The notes under the pieces are model-generated. The model worked only from the letters and a program-made list of their open reading frames with translations. It did not search any database and was not told the DNA's origin. A stretch of 64,000 nucleotides of DNA from JANOSH01 sp031415695 (GTDB lineage Bacteria; Actinomycetota; Acidimicrobiia; Acidimicrobiales; Ilumatobacteraceae): NCBI GenBank assembly GCA_031415695.1, contig JANOSH010000014.1, forward strand, positions 1 to 64,000, in the 5' to 3' direction. Made by a program: the position numbers and the translations under genes. Below, piece after piece: positions 32,558 through 42,100 of the stretch. Each line of letters starts with the position of its first letter. Position 1 is the stretch's first letter.

Positions 32558-33367
32558 TTGCCCAACGTCGACGTCGCCCTCAACTCAACCGACTGCACCC
32601 CCGCTGAGATGATCGCGGCTGCACAGATGGCCGAAGCAGCGGGATTCCACACGGTCTGGACCTATGACCACATCTCGGGCGTAGCGCTTGGGGGAGGTCG
32701 TTGCCTCGAGGTGTGGACCATGCTGGGCGCTTTGGCTGGTGCCACCAAGCGGGTACACCTCGGCCCGTTGGTGATCAATGTTCCGCTGCGGCACCCGGCT
32801 CACATTGCGCAGGCGGCCGCGACATTGCAGGAACTGTCAGGCGGCCGACTAGTGCTTGGCCTCGGTGCCGGAGCCGGGCCTGAATCAAAGTTTTCTGACG
32901 AGCAAAAGATGGTCGGTCTCCGGCCGTTCGACGCCGCGCAACGCCGTCGCCGGGTCGAAGAAGCAGCCGGTTTCATCCGGGCACTCTGGCGCGGAGACGA
33001 CCAGTTCGACGGTGTCGAGTACCGGTTCGATACACCCGTCGGTATTATCCGCCCAGCGGTTGTGCCGCCTATCGTTGTCGGAGCGAACGGACCCAAGATG
33101 GCAGCGGTCGCCGGGCGTGTCGCCGATGCGGTGAGCCTGCACGACTGGCAGGCCACACTTCCGGAACTCATCGCCATTACGAAGGCAGCGGCCGACACTG
33201 CCAACCGGCCGCACCCGCGCATCATGGTCGATGGCCCGTGCACCGCCGAATGGCTCGACGCCGACAGTTCGGTGCGACGTCGGCTCGATCGGCTGAGCGT
33301 CGACCATGTGATTGCTCGGTGGTCTGCCTCGCTCGGCCTCGATATCTTGGCGACGTGCGTTGGCTAG
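32558..33367 (+). CDS. LLM-class flavin-dependent oxidoreductase (F420 or FMN)
   Basis: A 269-residue protein with a TTG start at 32558. The motif EAAGFHTVWTYDHISGVALG, then RVHLGPLVINVPLRHPAHIA and GGRLVLGLGAGAGPESKF, are the luciferase-like monooxygenase signatures. The C-terminal part has PPIVVGANGPKMAAVAGR. Many actinobacterial members use the deazaflavin F420. It is shorter than the typical 300-330 residues, and the end (DHVIARWSASLGLDILATCV) may be slightly truncated. The substrate is unknown. The next gene starts 10 bp downstream on the same strand. Confidence 0.8.
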   Translation: MPNVDVALNSTDCTPAEMIAAAQMAEAAGFHTVWTYDHISGVALGGGRCLEVWTMLGALAGATKRVHLGPLVINVPLRHPAHIAQAAATLQELSGGRLVLGLGAGAGPESKFSDEQKMVGLRPFDAAQRRRRVEEAAGFIRALWRGDDQFDGVEYRFDTPVGIIRPAVVPPIVVGANGPKMAAVAGRVADAVSLHDWQATLPELIAITKAAADTANRPHPRIMVDGPCTAEWLDADSSVRRRLDRLSVDHVIARWSASLGLDILATCVG

Positions 33368-33377
33368 GACCGATGGT

Positions 33378-35369
33378 GTGAAACGACAGCCAGCACTCGA
33401 CGGAATTCGCGCTGTTGCTGTCGCCATGGTGGTCTGCTTCCACGGCGGTTGGGGTTGGATGCGTGGCGGATATGTCGGCGTCTCGGTCTTCTTTACGCTG
33501 TCGGGCTTCCTCATCACAAGACTGCTGCTCGACGAGCATCGTGCCAACGGTCGTATCTCGCTTGTCTCGTTCTGGTCTCGGCGGGTGCGCCGACTTTTGC
33601 CCCTAAGCACTGCATGCCTCCTGGCCGTCATCGTGCTTGTCCGGCTCGGTGTGTATGGCGATGTACCTCACCTGCGTCGCGATCTGCTTGGTTCGGCGCT
33701 GCAGGTACAGAACTGGGTCCAGCTCAACGGCGGAGTGACCTATGCGTCGTTGGTTGCCAGTGCCAGTTCGCCACTCGATCATTTCTGGTCGCTCGCCATC
33801 GAAGAGCAGTTCTACTGGTGCTGGCCACTTGTCATGCTCGCAGTGGTGCGGGCCAAACGCCCGGCACTGGTCATCGCCGTTCTTGCGGCAGCCTTCGGCG
33901 TGGTGGCTCCGTTCATCGCCGTCCAGTTCGGGTCGTCGGCCGCGTATTTGGCCACGCCAGCCCGAGTCGCCGAGATCCTCGCGGGTGCCACACTTGCCGG
34001 CTATGTACACCAACGGCGCGCGCCGTTGCCGGCTCGCGTGTGGCTGCTCGGGGTTCCTGCCCTAGTTGTGATCCTTGTTGCGGCGGTCACGTGGCCATCG
34101 GCTAGCGGGCCGGCGTACAACGGTGCGCTCCCCTTGTTCGCCCTGGCCACAACGGCCTTGCTCGTCGCGGTTCAAGTACCGTCGCCGTTGAGCCGTGCAT
34201 TGTCAGTTCGGCCACTCGTGCAACTCGGCGCCATTAGCTACGGCGTCTACCTGGTTCACTGGCCGGTCATGGTCGCCATGCGGCAATCCGGCGGTCCCGA
34301 CGCTGCGAGATTCGCGGCAGTTGTGGCTCTAACACTCATCATCGCAACGGTCTCATACATTGTGCTCGAACTGCCGATCCGTCGAGGCAGCAGCCGTACT
34401 GCGCGCCCTCTGGCACTGTCGGCTCTTGCCGCCAGCCTCGGCGTCGTTGCGATAACGCAAGCCGTGATACCTGCAAGTGCCGCCGATCGTTTCGAAGGAA
34501 AACCTCGAATTGATGGGCTCGAGATTGCGAGCGACGTTGTCGTCAACACGGTGCCGCTTCAGACAACATCGACGACTCCGCTCGATGCGGTTACGGCAAC
34601 TTCCTCACCATCGACATCGATGCAGACGACGCCAGCGACCACCCAGCCAATCGTCGTCACCGACCTGACGCTGGCTAACATCTTGGTGCCACCTCGACCG
34701 GTGCGTATCCTCGTAGTTGGTGACTCAACGGCATGGGCGACGGGTGATGGTCTCGGCGATTGGGCCAATGCAAACCCCGCGTTTGCCAGTGTCAACCTGG
34801 CGGTTGTGCCCGGCTGCGGGATTCTTGTCACCGGGACAATCGCGGGATCTGGCGCAGAGCAGTGGGTTTCGCGTTGCGAGGAACTACTCACAGTTCTGTT
34901 ACCCACCTCAATCGCCAATCTTCAGCCCGACGTTGTGGCCATCATGACCACGTTCAACGATGTACAGCCCAGGAAATGGGACGACAGCAGCCGTGTGCTC
35001 ACACCCCTTGATCCTGCGTACCGCGCACGACTCCTCAAGCGGTACCGAGAAATGTCCGACGAGCTTCTCGCCCGAGGCGTACCTCGGGTTGTGTGGATCA
35101 AAGCGCCGGCCGATCGACCAGATGCGGCCAAGATCCGCGAACCAACTGATCCAGCCGCAGTTGCGATCCTGCACAGCGTGATCGACGAAACCGTCGCCCA
35201 ACTACCTGAGCGGGTGAGCTCACTCGACCTAGTCGCTTGGTTGAAAGGGGCTAGGCTCCTCGACAGCGAAGCGGCTCGACCAGACGGCATGCACTGGACC
35301 CGAGACTGGGCCTTCACGCTGTCGGAACGATTCCTCGGGCCCGGGATTGTTCGTGCTGCGTTGCGTTGA
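33378..35369 (+). CDS. Acyltransferase 3 (OafA/YrhL) with C-terminal SGNH domain
   Basis: A 663-residue membrane protein from GTG 33378 (KRQPALDGIRAVAVAMVVCF). The motifs PALDGIRAVAV, GVSVFFTLSGFLITRLLL and the F/YWSLAIEEQFYWCWPL box (around DHFWSLAIEEQFYWCWPL) are those of the AT3 family, with about ten transmembrane helices up to residue 370. After a Ser/Thr linker, the SGNH-like part has RILVVGDSTAWATGDGLGDW with the Ser nucleophile in GDS, NDVQ, and DGMHWT with the His. Such fusions O-acetylate cell-wall or surface polysaccharides. The 3' end overlaps that of the convergent coxE gene by 56 bp. Confidence 0.87.
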   Translation: MKRQPALDGIRAVAVAMVVCFHGGWGWMRGGYVGVSVFFTLSGFLITRLLLDEHRANGRISLVSFWSRRVRRLLPLSTACLLAVIVLVRLGVYGDVPHLRRDLLGSALQVQNWVQLNGGVTYASLVASASSPLDHFWSLAIEEQFYWCWPLVMLAVVRAKRPALVIAVLAAAFGVVAPFIAVQFGSSAAYLATPARVAEILAGATLAGYVHQRRAPLPARVWLLGVPALVVILVAAVTWPSASGPAYNGALPLFALATTALLVAVQVPSPLSRALSVRPLVQLGAISYGVYLVHWPVMVAMRQSGGPDAARFAAVVALTLIIATVSYIVLELPIRRGSSRTARPLALSALAASLGVVAITQAVIPASAADRFEGKPRIDGLEIASDVVVNTVPLQTTSTTPLDAVTATSSPSTSMQTTPATTQPIVVTDLTLANILVPPRPVRILVVGDSTAWATGDGLGDWANANPAFASVNLAVVPGCGILVTGTIAGSGAEQWVSRCEELLTVLLPTSIANLQPDVVAIMTTFNDVQPRKWDDSSRVLTPLDPAYRARLLKRYREMSDELLARGVPRVVWIKAPADRPDAAKIREPTDPAAVAILHSVIDETVAQLPERVSSLDLVAWLKGARLLDSEAARPDGMHWTRDWAFTLSERFLGPGIVRAALR

Positions 35370-36531
35370 TGGCCAGTGCCACTTCGTCGAGTGCGTCGAG
35401 GGAATGACCGCTCACGAAGGTGTTCACCCACGGCAAGGCCGCGGCCATGCCGCCAACGAGCGGTTGGTAGTCGACGTTTTGTTTGCGCGGGTTCACCCAC
35501 ACGATGCGGTACGCCAGTCGCGACAATCGTTCCATCTCCCTGCCGAGCAAAGCCGCGTCGCCAGCCTCCCAACCATCGGAAACGATCACCACAATCGCGC
35601 CTCGCCCAATGCCTCGACGTGCATGGTCGTTGTTGAACGCTTTCAAGGCTTCACCGATACGCGTGCCCCCCGACCAGTCTGGTGCCGAGGCCATGGCCCG
35701 AGTCAACGCCTGAGCCGGATGCTGCGACCCTAGAGGCCGGGTGAGTCGATGAAGTTGTGTCGCGAACACAAACGCTTCGGCACCAACCGCCCGAACAGCA
35801 CTATGCAACAAGTACAGGTATGCCCGACCATACGACTCCATCGACCCGGACACGTCGGCGATCAACACCACACGACGTGGCCGGGTGCGGCGGCGTCGAC
35901 TAATTTGGCGTACGGGATCGCCACCGGTCTGCTGCGCGGCGCGTAACGTTGCCCGCAGATCGACAGTGCGACCGAGCGGGTGGACACGTGATCGACGGCT
36001 CCGACGAAGAGGTGGCTCGAGCCTGAACGCGTGCATCAACGAGCGAACCTGTTCGAGTTCATCAGGCGTACAGACCCCGAACGGCCTAGCGGACAACCGT
36101 TCAGTGGCGCTCGCCGCGGCAAGCACGCCATCATCTGCCGCGTCGTTACTCCCCGTGGAACTCGATACTCCGGGCTTTCCCGACGGCATGTCGTTCGAGG
36201 TCGAAGGGGGTTGACCACGGCGCTTGCCAGACGGTGACGGTTCGGACGGCCTTGTGGTGGGTGACGTAGCCACGTTGGGGTTTCGATTGCCGCCCGCGTC
36301 GTCGAACAACCCCCGAAAGACCTGGTCGAAGCAGCGCTCGAACGCGTCGAAATGTACGCGGTCGGGCACGAGCGTTACGCGTGCCAACCAATACAGCTGT
36401 GCTGTTCGTGTCGGTTGGGCAACCGCAATAGCGTCGGCAAATCGTCCGGCCGAGCGGGGTGTCACAGGCACGCCGGCCGAGTGCAAGACGACACCAAAGC
36501 GTCCAACAAGTTCGGCGAGATCGGCCGACAT
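35314..36531 (-). CDS. coxE: CoxE-like VWA-domain protein
   Basis: A 405-residue protein from ATG 36531 (MSADLAELVGRFGVVLHSAG), 2 bp after the coxD stop. The VWA domain (about 225-390) opens with RRVVLIADVSGSMESYGRAY, with the MIDAS DxSxS, and has SGGTRIGEALKAFNNDHARR and IVSDGWEAGDAALLGREMER. The N-terminal part holds a Ser-rich acidic-basic linker. CoxE with CoxD assists insertion of the Cu/Mo centre of CO dehydrogenase. The gene is the last of the cox operon. Its C-terminus overlaps the convergent acyltransferase. Confidence 0.83.
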   Translation of the reverse strand: MSADLAELVGRFGVVLHSAGVPVTPRSAGRFADAIAVAQPTRTAQLYWLARVTLVPDRVHFDAFERCFDQVFRGLFDDAGGNRNPNVATSPTTRPSEPSPSGKRRGQPPSTSNDMPSGKPGVSSSTGSNDAADDGVLAAASATERLSARPFGVCTPDELEQVRSLMHAFRLEPPLRRSRRSRVHPLGRTVDLRATLRAAQQTGGDPVRQISRRRRTRPRRVVLIADVSGSMESYGRAYLYLLHSAVRAVGAEAFVFATQLHRLTRPLGSQHPAQALTRAMASAPDWSGGTRIGEALKAFNNDHARRGIGRGAIVVIVSDGWEAGDAALLGREMERLSRLAYRIVWVNPRKQNVDYQPLVGGMAAALPWVNTFVSGHSLDALDEVALAINATQHEQSRARGIVPTA

Positions 36532-36533
36532 GG

Positions 36534-37430
36534 CTAACGGTCCGCGCCGGTGGTCACCCAGTCGAGCCCGCGGGCAACTGCAGTGTCGACGTCCTCGCGA
36601 TACTTGAGTACGGACCCGAGCGTTAAGCGTGCTCCGTCGGGGCTGAGAGATTCGTATCCGAGAGCCGTAAGCGCATTCACCCAACCAATCGCCTCGGCTA
36701 TACCGGGCGCTTTCTGAACGTCGAGAGACCGCAATCGGCCAACGGCACCACCAACCTGATCGGCGACAAGTCGACGGGCCGCAGGGACCCGTCGGCGGAT
36801 AATGGCCGTGGCCCGATCGAGCGGCGGGTAATCGATCCAGTGATACAGGCAGCGGCGCTTGAGCGCGTCGTGCAGATCACGGGTGCGGTTCGACGTCAGT
36901 ATCACCACCGGTGGGTGGGTGGCACGAACCGTTCCCAGTTCCGGGATAGTGACAGCGGCCTCGGCCAGCATCTCTAGAAGAAAGGCCTCGAACTCGTCGT
37001 CGGCTCGGTCGATCTCGTCGATGAGCAGCACAGCCGGACGAGGACCCGGATGGGTGAGCGCTCGGAGCAATGGCCGTTCAACGAGATAGTCGACCGTAAA
37101 CAAGCTGTCCTCGGTACGGGTGGCTCCACCAGTTTCAGCCAGACGGATTGCCAACAGCTGACGTTGATAGTTCCACTCGTACAACGCCTCCGACGACGTG
37201 ATGCCCTCGAAGCACTGGAGACGAATGAGGGGAGTGTCGAGCACACTAGCCAACGACTTCGCGGCCTCAGTTTTTCCGACACCGGCTTCGCCCTCAAGCA
37301 GCAACGGTTGCGCAAGACGAACCGCACAAAACAACGCGGTGGCCAGCCCAAGGTCGGTGAGATAGCCAACCTCATCGAGTTGGGCCGCGAGCGCGGCAGT
37401 GTCAGGAATCTGTGTATCGAGTGAGACCAT
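36534..37430 (-). CDS. coxD: CoxD-like MoxR AAA+ ATPase
   Basis: A 298-residue protein from ATG 37430, overlapping the XdhC stop by one base (TAATG). Walker A is PLLLEGEAGVGKTEAAKSLA (about 40-59), Walker B is AVLLIDEIDRADDEF, and sensor 1 is VVILTSNRTRDLHDAL; the ending is DRATAIIRRRVPA and similar MoxR-type helices. CoxD is the chaperone-like ATPase that, in Oligotropha (Afipia) carboxidovorans, is needed to load sulfur and copper onto the molybdenum site. It is followed by coxE, its usual VWA partner. Confidence 0.85.
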   Translation of the reverse strand: MVSLDTQIPDTAALAAQLDEVGYLTDLGLATALFCAVRLAQPLLLEGEAGVGKTEAAKSLASVLDTPLIRLQCFEGITSSEALYEWNYQRQLLAIRLAETGGATRTEDSLFTVDYLVERPLLRALTHPGPRPAVLLIDEIDRADDEFEAFLLEMLAEAAVTIPELGTVRATHPPVVILTSNRTRDLHDALKRRCLYHWIDYPPLDRATAIIRRRVPAARRLVADQVGGAVGRLRSLDVQKAPGIAEAIGWVNALTALGYESLSPDGARLTLGSVLKYREDVDTAVARGLDWVTTGADR

Positions 37431-38320
37431 TACTGTGAAAGATAGGCGGCCGGGTCGTTGGCGAACGCTCGCAAGCATCCGCTTCCACAGAACCAGAACC
37501 GAATGTCGTCGTGGTCGAGGTGAAGCGATGACTCGACGGCGGCCACCGTCATCTGACAGACCGGGTCGATACCGGTGTCGAACGACGACGTGGAGTCGAC
37601 CCCAACCGACCGGCCCGACGGTCGCGGTCGAGACGCAACGATATCGGCCAAGATGGACAACGCGATCTCAGGCGCGGTACTAGCGCCGATGTCGAGGCCC
37701 GCAGGGGTTCTCACTCGGGCCTTCATCGAGCCGCAGATGTCGAGAGCACCCACCACTGCCTCGCCACGTTTGCGGCTGGCTACGAGACCAACATAGGCAA
37801 CGTTGGCTCGTAACGCAGCGGTCAGCGCATCGGATTCGTCGCGGCCATGCGACGCAATAACGACTGCAGCAACATCGGGTGGCAACGGGTCGGTGAACAC
37901 AGCGATGTCGTAACCGAGCGGCACGCCAAGGGCGAACAACGCTCTCGCCACCGGGGCATCCCCAACCACGGCAACATACGGTGCTGGTTGTTGGGGTTCA
38001 AGGAAGATTTCCAGGGTGCCGCCCGACAGGCACGGGTTATGGACGACCAGTTTGCCGGGCTGCGCAGCTTCAGGCAGAGGACTTATTCTCAGCAACAACG
38101 ACTCGCCTGAGTCGAGCAGGGCTAAGGCCTGAGCGCGCACGGTGGACTCGGAACAATCGCCGCCGACGAAACCTTCGATGGTTCCGTCGGCGAGCACGAT
38201 TGCTTCGTCACCCGGCTTGGCCGACGTGGGCTTCTCGGCCAGGACCACCCGTGCGTGCACATACGGCACGCGCAGCCGACGTAGTTCGATGGCCCGTTCG
38301 GTCAATAGCGGGTTACTCAT
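37430..38320 (-). CDS. XdhC/CoxF-like protein fused to a YHS domain
   Basis: A 296-residue protein (MSNPLLTERAIELRRLRVPY). Residues about 20-225 have the XdhC/CoxI pattern: RVPYVHARVVLAEKPTSAKP, DGTIEGFVGGDCSESTVRAQ, PYVAVVGDAPVARALFALG and VIASHGRDESDALTAALRAN. Such proteins bind or sulfurylate the molybdenum cofactor before insertion. The last 45 residues are a YHS domain with Cys residues (DPVCQMTV, then FWFCGSGCLRAFANDPAAYL), a small metal-binding module, possibly copper. It sits between coxL and coxD, with stop and start 1-3 bp away. The YHS fusion may help supply copper to the Cu-Mo site; that is inference. Confidence 0.8.
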   Translation of the reverse strand: MSNPLLTERAIELRRLRVPYVHARVVLAEKPTSAKPGDEAIVLADGTIEGFVGGDCSESTVRAQALALLDSGESLLLRISPLPEAAQPGKLVVHNPCLSGGTLEIFLEPQQPAPYVAVVGDAPVARALFALGVPLGYDIAVFTDPLPPDVAAVVIASHGRDESDALTAALRANVAYVGLVASRKRGEAVVGALDICGSMKARVRTPAGLDIGASTAPEIALSILADIVASRPRPSGRSVGVDSTSSFDTGIDPVCQMTVAAVESSLHLDHDDIRFWFCGSGCLRAFANDPAAYLSQ

Positions 38321-38323
38321 TGG

Positions 38324-40711
38324 CTACTCGTACGCCAGGTCGGTGCGTGGCGCGCGGCCCTGCATGGTGAGCCACACCTGTGCCGGGGTGAGCGGCATAT
38401 CGGCGTGCTTCACACCGTAGGGCTTGAGCGCGTCAATGACGGCGTTGACCACCGCTGGAGGCGACCCGACCGTGGCCGACTCGCCTACACCCTTCACACC
38501 AAGTGGATGGTGCGGGGACGGCGTGACTGTTTCGCCCAATTCGAACGTGGGGACTTCCATCGACGTGGGCAACAAGTAGTCCATAAAAGACCCACCGAGA
38601 CAGTTGCCAAGTTCGTCGAACGCAATCGACTGCATGAGCGCCATGCCAATGCCATCGGCAAGACCACCATGAACCTGGCCTTCGACGATCATCGGGTTTA
38701 TGCGCGGCCCGCAATCATCGACAGCGATGAAGCGTCGGACCTTCACCTCACCCGTGCCCTTGTCGACATCCACCACGCAGATGTAGGCACCAAAAGGATA
38801 GGTGAGATTGGGTGGATCATAGACACACGTTGCATCGAGATGCCCTTCGACGCCGTCGGGCAGTTCGAGGCTGGAGTGCGACAACATGGCAATTTCCTGG
38901 ATGGTCCTGCCTTGCTCGCTGTCGCCTCGAACTGACCAACGACCATGCGTCCATTCAAGGTCGTCAGGGTGACATTCGATCGCTGCGGCGGCGATAAGCC
39001 GGGCCTTGGCTTTCACCCGTTGCGAGACGACAGCGGCCGCCGCACCCGACACCGGGGTAGAACGTGAGCCGTATGTGCCGAGCCCGAATGGGGTGTTGTC
39101 GGTATCGCCGTGAATCACCTCGACATCTTCGGGCGGAATACCGAGTTCGTGCGCGACGATCTGAGCAAACGTCGTTTCGTGGCCCTGGCCTTGTGTCTGC
39201 ACCGACAAACGAATCTGCGCCTTGCCAGTGGGATGGATACGCAACTCGCAACCATCGGCCATACCCAGACCCAAGATGTCCATATGTTTACGTGGCCCGG
39301 CACCAACACCTTCGGTAAAGAACGAGATACCAATTCCCATCAGTTCGCCACGAGTTCGCTTGTCGGCCTGTTCGCGACGCAACTCGTCGTAACCGGCAAT
39401 CGACATGGCTTGGCGCAATGCCACCTCGTAGTTGCCCGAGTCGTACTCCCAACCCGTCGGTGTGGTGTACGGGAACTGCTCTGGCCGTAACAGGTTTTTC
39501 AATCGCAATTCCGCCGGGTCCATTCCCAACTCGTCGGCCAAACGATCAACGAGGCGTTCGATGAGATACACGGCCTCGGTGATACGAAATGAACAGGCAT
39601 ACGCCACGCCGCCGGGTGCCTTGTTGGTGTAGACCCCGGTGACCTTGCAATGCGCGGCCGGGTAGTCGTACGAACCGGTGAAAATGTGGAACAAACCAGC
39701 CGGAAGTTTCGACGGCTGTGCAGTGGCATTGAACGCACCGTGGTCGGCGAGAACGTCGGTGCGAACAGCAAGAATCTTGCCGTCGGCAGTAGCGCAGATT
39801 TCGCCGTGCATGTGGTAGTCACGAGCGAACCCCGTGGTCATCAAGTTGGACGAGCGGTCCTCCATCCACTTCACAGGTTTCTTCGTGAGGATCGAGCCGA
39901 CCACCGCGCACACGTAGCCGGGGTACACCGGAACCTTGTTGCCGAATCCGCCGCCGATGTCGGGCGAGATGACCTGAATCTTGTGCTCGGGAATGCCCGC
40001 CACCAACGCGTAGACCGTACGATGGGCGTGCGGAGCCTGGCTGGTGATGTAGGCCGTGAGCTTGCCGGTAACCGGGTTCATGTACGCCAGCGAACCGCAC
40101 GTCTCCATGGGCGCCGGGTGCGACCGGGGATACAACATATCGAGACTGACCGACACGGCAGCACCGGCGAACGCTGCATCGGCCTTGTCTTTGTCGCCGG
40201 CTTCCCAATCGAAGATCCGGTTGGTCGAGCCTTTCTCATCGCGTACGATCGGCGCATCGGCGTCGAGCGCTCGTTTGGCGTCGATCATCGCCGGCAAAGG
40301 TTCGTACTCGACCTCGATGAGTTCGAGCGCGTCACGCGCCGAGTACTTGTCCTCGGCAACGACAAACGCAACCTCCTGGCCCTGGAACCGAACTTTGTCG
40401 GTCGCTAGAACGGCCTGCACATCACCCGACAGAGTGGGCATCCACGCTAGGCCGAGTGTCTCGAGGAGTTTGCCGGTGATCACTGCTTTCACCTTCGGGT
40501 GCGCTTCAGCGGCGGATGTGTCGATGGACACGATGCGGGCATGGGCGTAGGGGCTGGCGAGCGTGGCACCGAACAGCATGCCGGGCATGGTGATGTCGTC
40601 GAGGTAGTTGCCCTGCCCGCGTAGGAAGCGGGCATCCTCCTTTCGAAGCATGCGGCCGAACCCGATGGGGTTTCCGGCGGCCGAAACGGGTGCGTCGTCG
40701 ATGATTGTCAT
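38324..40711 (-). CDS. coxL: Aerobic CO dehydrogenase large subunit, form I
   Basis: A 795-residue molybdopterin subunit from ATG 40711 (MTIIDDAPVSAAGNPIGFGR). The loop AYACSFR at residues 370-376 fits the form I signature AYxCSFR, with Cys372 the expected ligand of the copper. Other cofactor motifs are GGGFGNKVPVYPGYV, TQGQGHETTFAQIVAH and GVKGVGESATVGSPP, whose Glu is the catalytic base near molybdenum. The enzyme oxidises CO with water to CO2 and passes electrons through the S and M subunits to the respiratory chain at the inner membrane. The neighbours coxM and coxS lie upstream, the accessory genes downstream, all with overlaps. Confidence 0.93.
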   Translation of the reverse strand: MTIIDDAPVSAAGNPIGFGRMLRKEDARFLRGQGNYLDDITMPGMLFGATLASPYAHARIVSIDTSAAEAHPKVKAVITGKLLETLGLAWMPTLSGDVQAVLATDKVRFQGQEVAFVVAEDKYSARDALELIEVEYEPLPAMIDAKRALDADAPIVRDEKGSTNRIFDWEAGDKDKADAAFAGAAVSVSLDMLYPRSHPAPMETCGSLAYMNPVTGKLTAYITSQAPHAHRTVYALVAGIPEHKIQVISPDIGGGFGNKVPVYPGYVCAVVGSILTKKPVKWMEDRSSNLMTTGFARDYHMHGEICATADGKILAVRTDVLADHGAFNATAQPSKLPAGLFHIFTGSYDYPAAHCKVTGVYTNKAPGGVAYACSFRITEAVYLIERLVDRLADELGMDPAELRLKNLLRPEQFPYTTPTGWEYDSGNYEVALRQAMSIAGYDELRREQADKRTRGELMGIGISFFTEGVGAGPRKHMDILGLGMADGCELRIHPTGKAQIRLSVQTQGQGHETTFAQIVAHELGIPPEDVEVIHGDTDNTPFGLGTYGSRSTPVSGAAAAVVSQRVKAKARLIAAAAIECHPDDLEWTHGRWSVRGDSEQGRTIQEIAMLSHSSLELPDGVEGHLDATCVYDPPNLTYPFGAYICVVDVDKGTGEVKVRRFIAVDDCGPRINPMIVEGQVHGGLADGIGMALMQSIAFDELGNCLGGSFMDYLLPTSMEVPTFELGETVTPSPHHPLGVKGVGESATVGSPPAVVNAVIDALKPYGVKHADMPLTPAQVWLTMQGRAPRTDLAYE

Positions 40712-41184
40712 GCCGTCACCTCGGAGCTCTGGTGAGCAGCAGCCCACTGGATGGACTTCACGATGTTGTCGTAGCCGGTGCAGCGGCACAATTGCCCGCT
40801 GATGGCCTCACGAATTTCGTGTTCGGTGGGATTGGGATTGTTCTCCAACAGCCACTTGGTGGTCATCATCATGCCTGGGGTGCAGAAGCCGCATTGCAGT
40901 CCGTGGCATTGCATGAACCCTTCCTGGATCGGGTCGAGGGTGCCCCCTGCATCGAGGCCTTCCACGGTATCGACGGTACGACCGTCGGCCATGGCGCCGA
41001 GCACGGTACAACTCTTAACAGGCACGCCGTCCATGTGCACAACGCAGGCGCCGCAGTTCGACGTGTCGCACCCCCAGTGGGTGCCGGTGAGACCAAAGTT
41101 GTCTCGCACGACGTGCACGAGCAGTACTCGAGGTTCGACCTCGGCCGACATCGCAGCACCATTGACGGTGATGTTTACTTCCAT
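40708..41184 (-). CDS. coxS: Aerobic CO dehydrogenase small (iron-sulfur) subunit
   Basis: A 158-residue protein from ATG 41184 (MEVNITVNGAAMSAEVEPRV). The plant-type ferredoxin cluster is CDTSNCGACVVHMDG with a later Cys, and the second [2Fe-2S] cluster is CHGLQCGFCTPGMMMTTKWL and CRCTGYDNIVKSIQW, all eight Cys present. It carries electrons from the molybdenum site to the FAD of CoxM. The gene is 2 bp from coxM and overlaps coxL by 4 nt. Confidence 0.92.
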   Translation of the reverse strand: MEVNITVNGAAMSAEVEPRVLLVHVVRDNFGLTGTHWGCDTSNCGACVVHMDGVPVKSCTVLGAMADGRTVDTVEGLDAGGTLDPIQEGFMQCHGLQCGFCTPGMMMTTKWLLENNPNPTEHEIREAISGQLCRCTGYDNIVKSIQWAAAHQSSEVTA

Positions 41185-41186
41185 GA

Positions 41187-42065
41187 TCAGGACTCCTCCC
41201 CGCGGGCGCGGGCTATGGCTTTGCGTAGTGCTCGTTTGGTGAGTTCGCCAGCGAGATGCCGCTTGTATTCCGCAGGCCCTCGCTGGTCGGTTGATGGTCG
41301 TGAATGTTCGGCAGCAAGTTCGCCGGCGATCTCGATGTTTGCCTCGGTGGCTTGCGTCCCAATGAGTGACGCCTCGGCTTCGGGGGCACAAAAGTGCTGA
41401 GCGCCGACTGCGGTGAGCCCAATGCCCACGTCGGTGATGGTGTTGCCGTTGAGCCACACGCATGCGCCAGCGGCGGCCACGGCCCAGTCGCCAGCGCGAC
41501 GCTCGACTTTGAAGTACGCGGTGCCTGATCCGGGCCGGATGGGCATACGAACCTCGGTGATCATTTCGGCGGGTCCAACAACGGTTTGGTACGGACCATC
41601 GTGAATATCACGAGCCGACACGACGCGTGTTCCAGTTGATGACGTAATCACGACGGTGGCGCGCGCCGCTGAAAACACGGCCGACAGGTCCTCGCTGGGA
41701 TCGGCCTGGCCAATCGAGCCGCCGACCGTGCCGCGGTTTCGAACTACCGGGTCGGCAATGACACGTTCGGCGTCGTGCAGGATTCGAAAGTGTTCGCCGG
41801 CTACCGCCGATGACAGAACATCGGCGTGCCGGGTCATGGCACCGAGACACAGATGACCACTTTCGACCCGGATGTACGACAACGTGTCGACGAGATCGTT
41901 GATATCGACCAGATACTCAGGTCGAGCGAGCCGTAGCTTCATCATGGGCAGCATTGAATGCCCTCCAGCCACTAAGCGCGCCTCGGGCCCCAGTTGTTCG
42001 AGCAGTGCAACCGCGTGGCTGACGCTAGTTGCCCGTTCGTACCCGAACGGTGCAGGTGTCTGCAT
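41187..42065 (-). CDS. coxM: Aerobic CO dehydrogenase medium (FAD) subunit
   Basis: A 292-residue protein from ATG 42065 (MQTPAPFGYERATSVSHAVA). The FAD loops are ARLVAGGHSMLPMMKLRLAR (about 30-49) and RNRGTVGGSIGQADPSEDLS (about 106-125). The C-terminal CODH_C-type domain has RRAGDWAVAAAGACVWLNGN. It passes electrons from the iron-sulfur subunit to quinone or cytochrome. It is the first gene of the cox operon, divergent from the LysR gene at 42194. Confidence 0.92.
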   Translation of the reverse strand: MQTPAPFGYERATSVSHAVALLEQLGPEARLVAGGHSMLPMMKLRLARPEYLVDINDLVDTLSYIRVESGHLCLGAMTRHADVLSSAVAGEHFRILHDAERVIADPVVRNRGTVGGSIGQADPSEDLSAVFSAARATVVITSSTGTRVVSARDIHDGPYQTVVGPAEMITEVRMPIRPGSGTAYFKVERRAGDWAVAAAGACVWLNGNTITDVGIGLTAVGAQHFCAPEAEASLIGTQATEANIEIAGELAAEHSRPSTDQRGPAEYKRHLAGELTKRALRKAIARARGEES

Positions 42066-42100
42066 TGTTTCCCCTTCCACGAGAAATCCCCACGCTGATA

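Noticed and set aside
39650..40408. Plus-strand frames opposite coxL, and the 396-codon frame 44858-46048 opposite the CoA-transferase
   Set aside because: Both are compositional shadows of high-GC genes on the minus strand and carry no motifs.
38324..40711. Form II CO dehydrogenase or xanthine dehydrogenase
   Set aside because: The loop AYACSFR with Cys372 is the form I type; form II has AYRGAGR and xanthine dehydrogenases lack the Cys.
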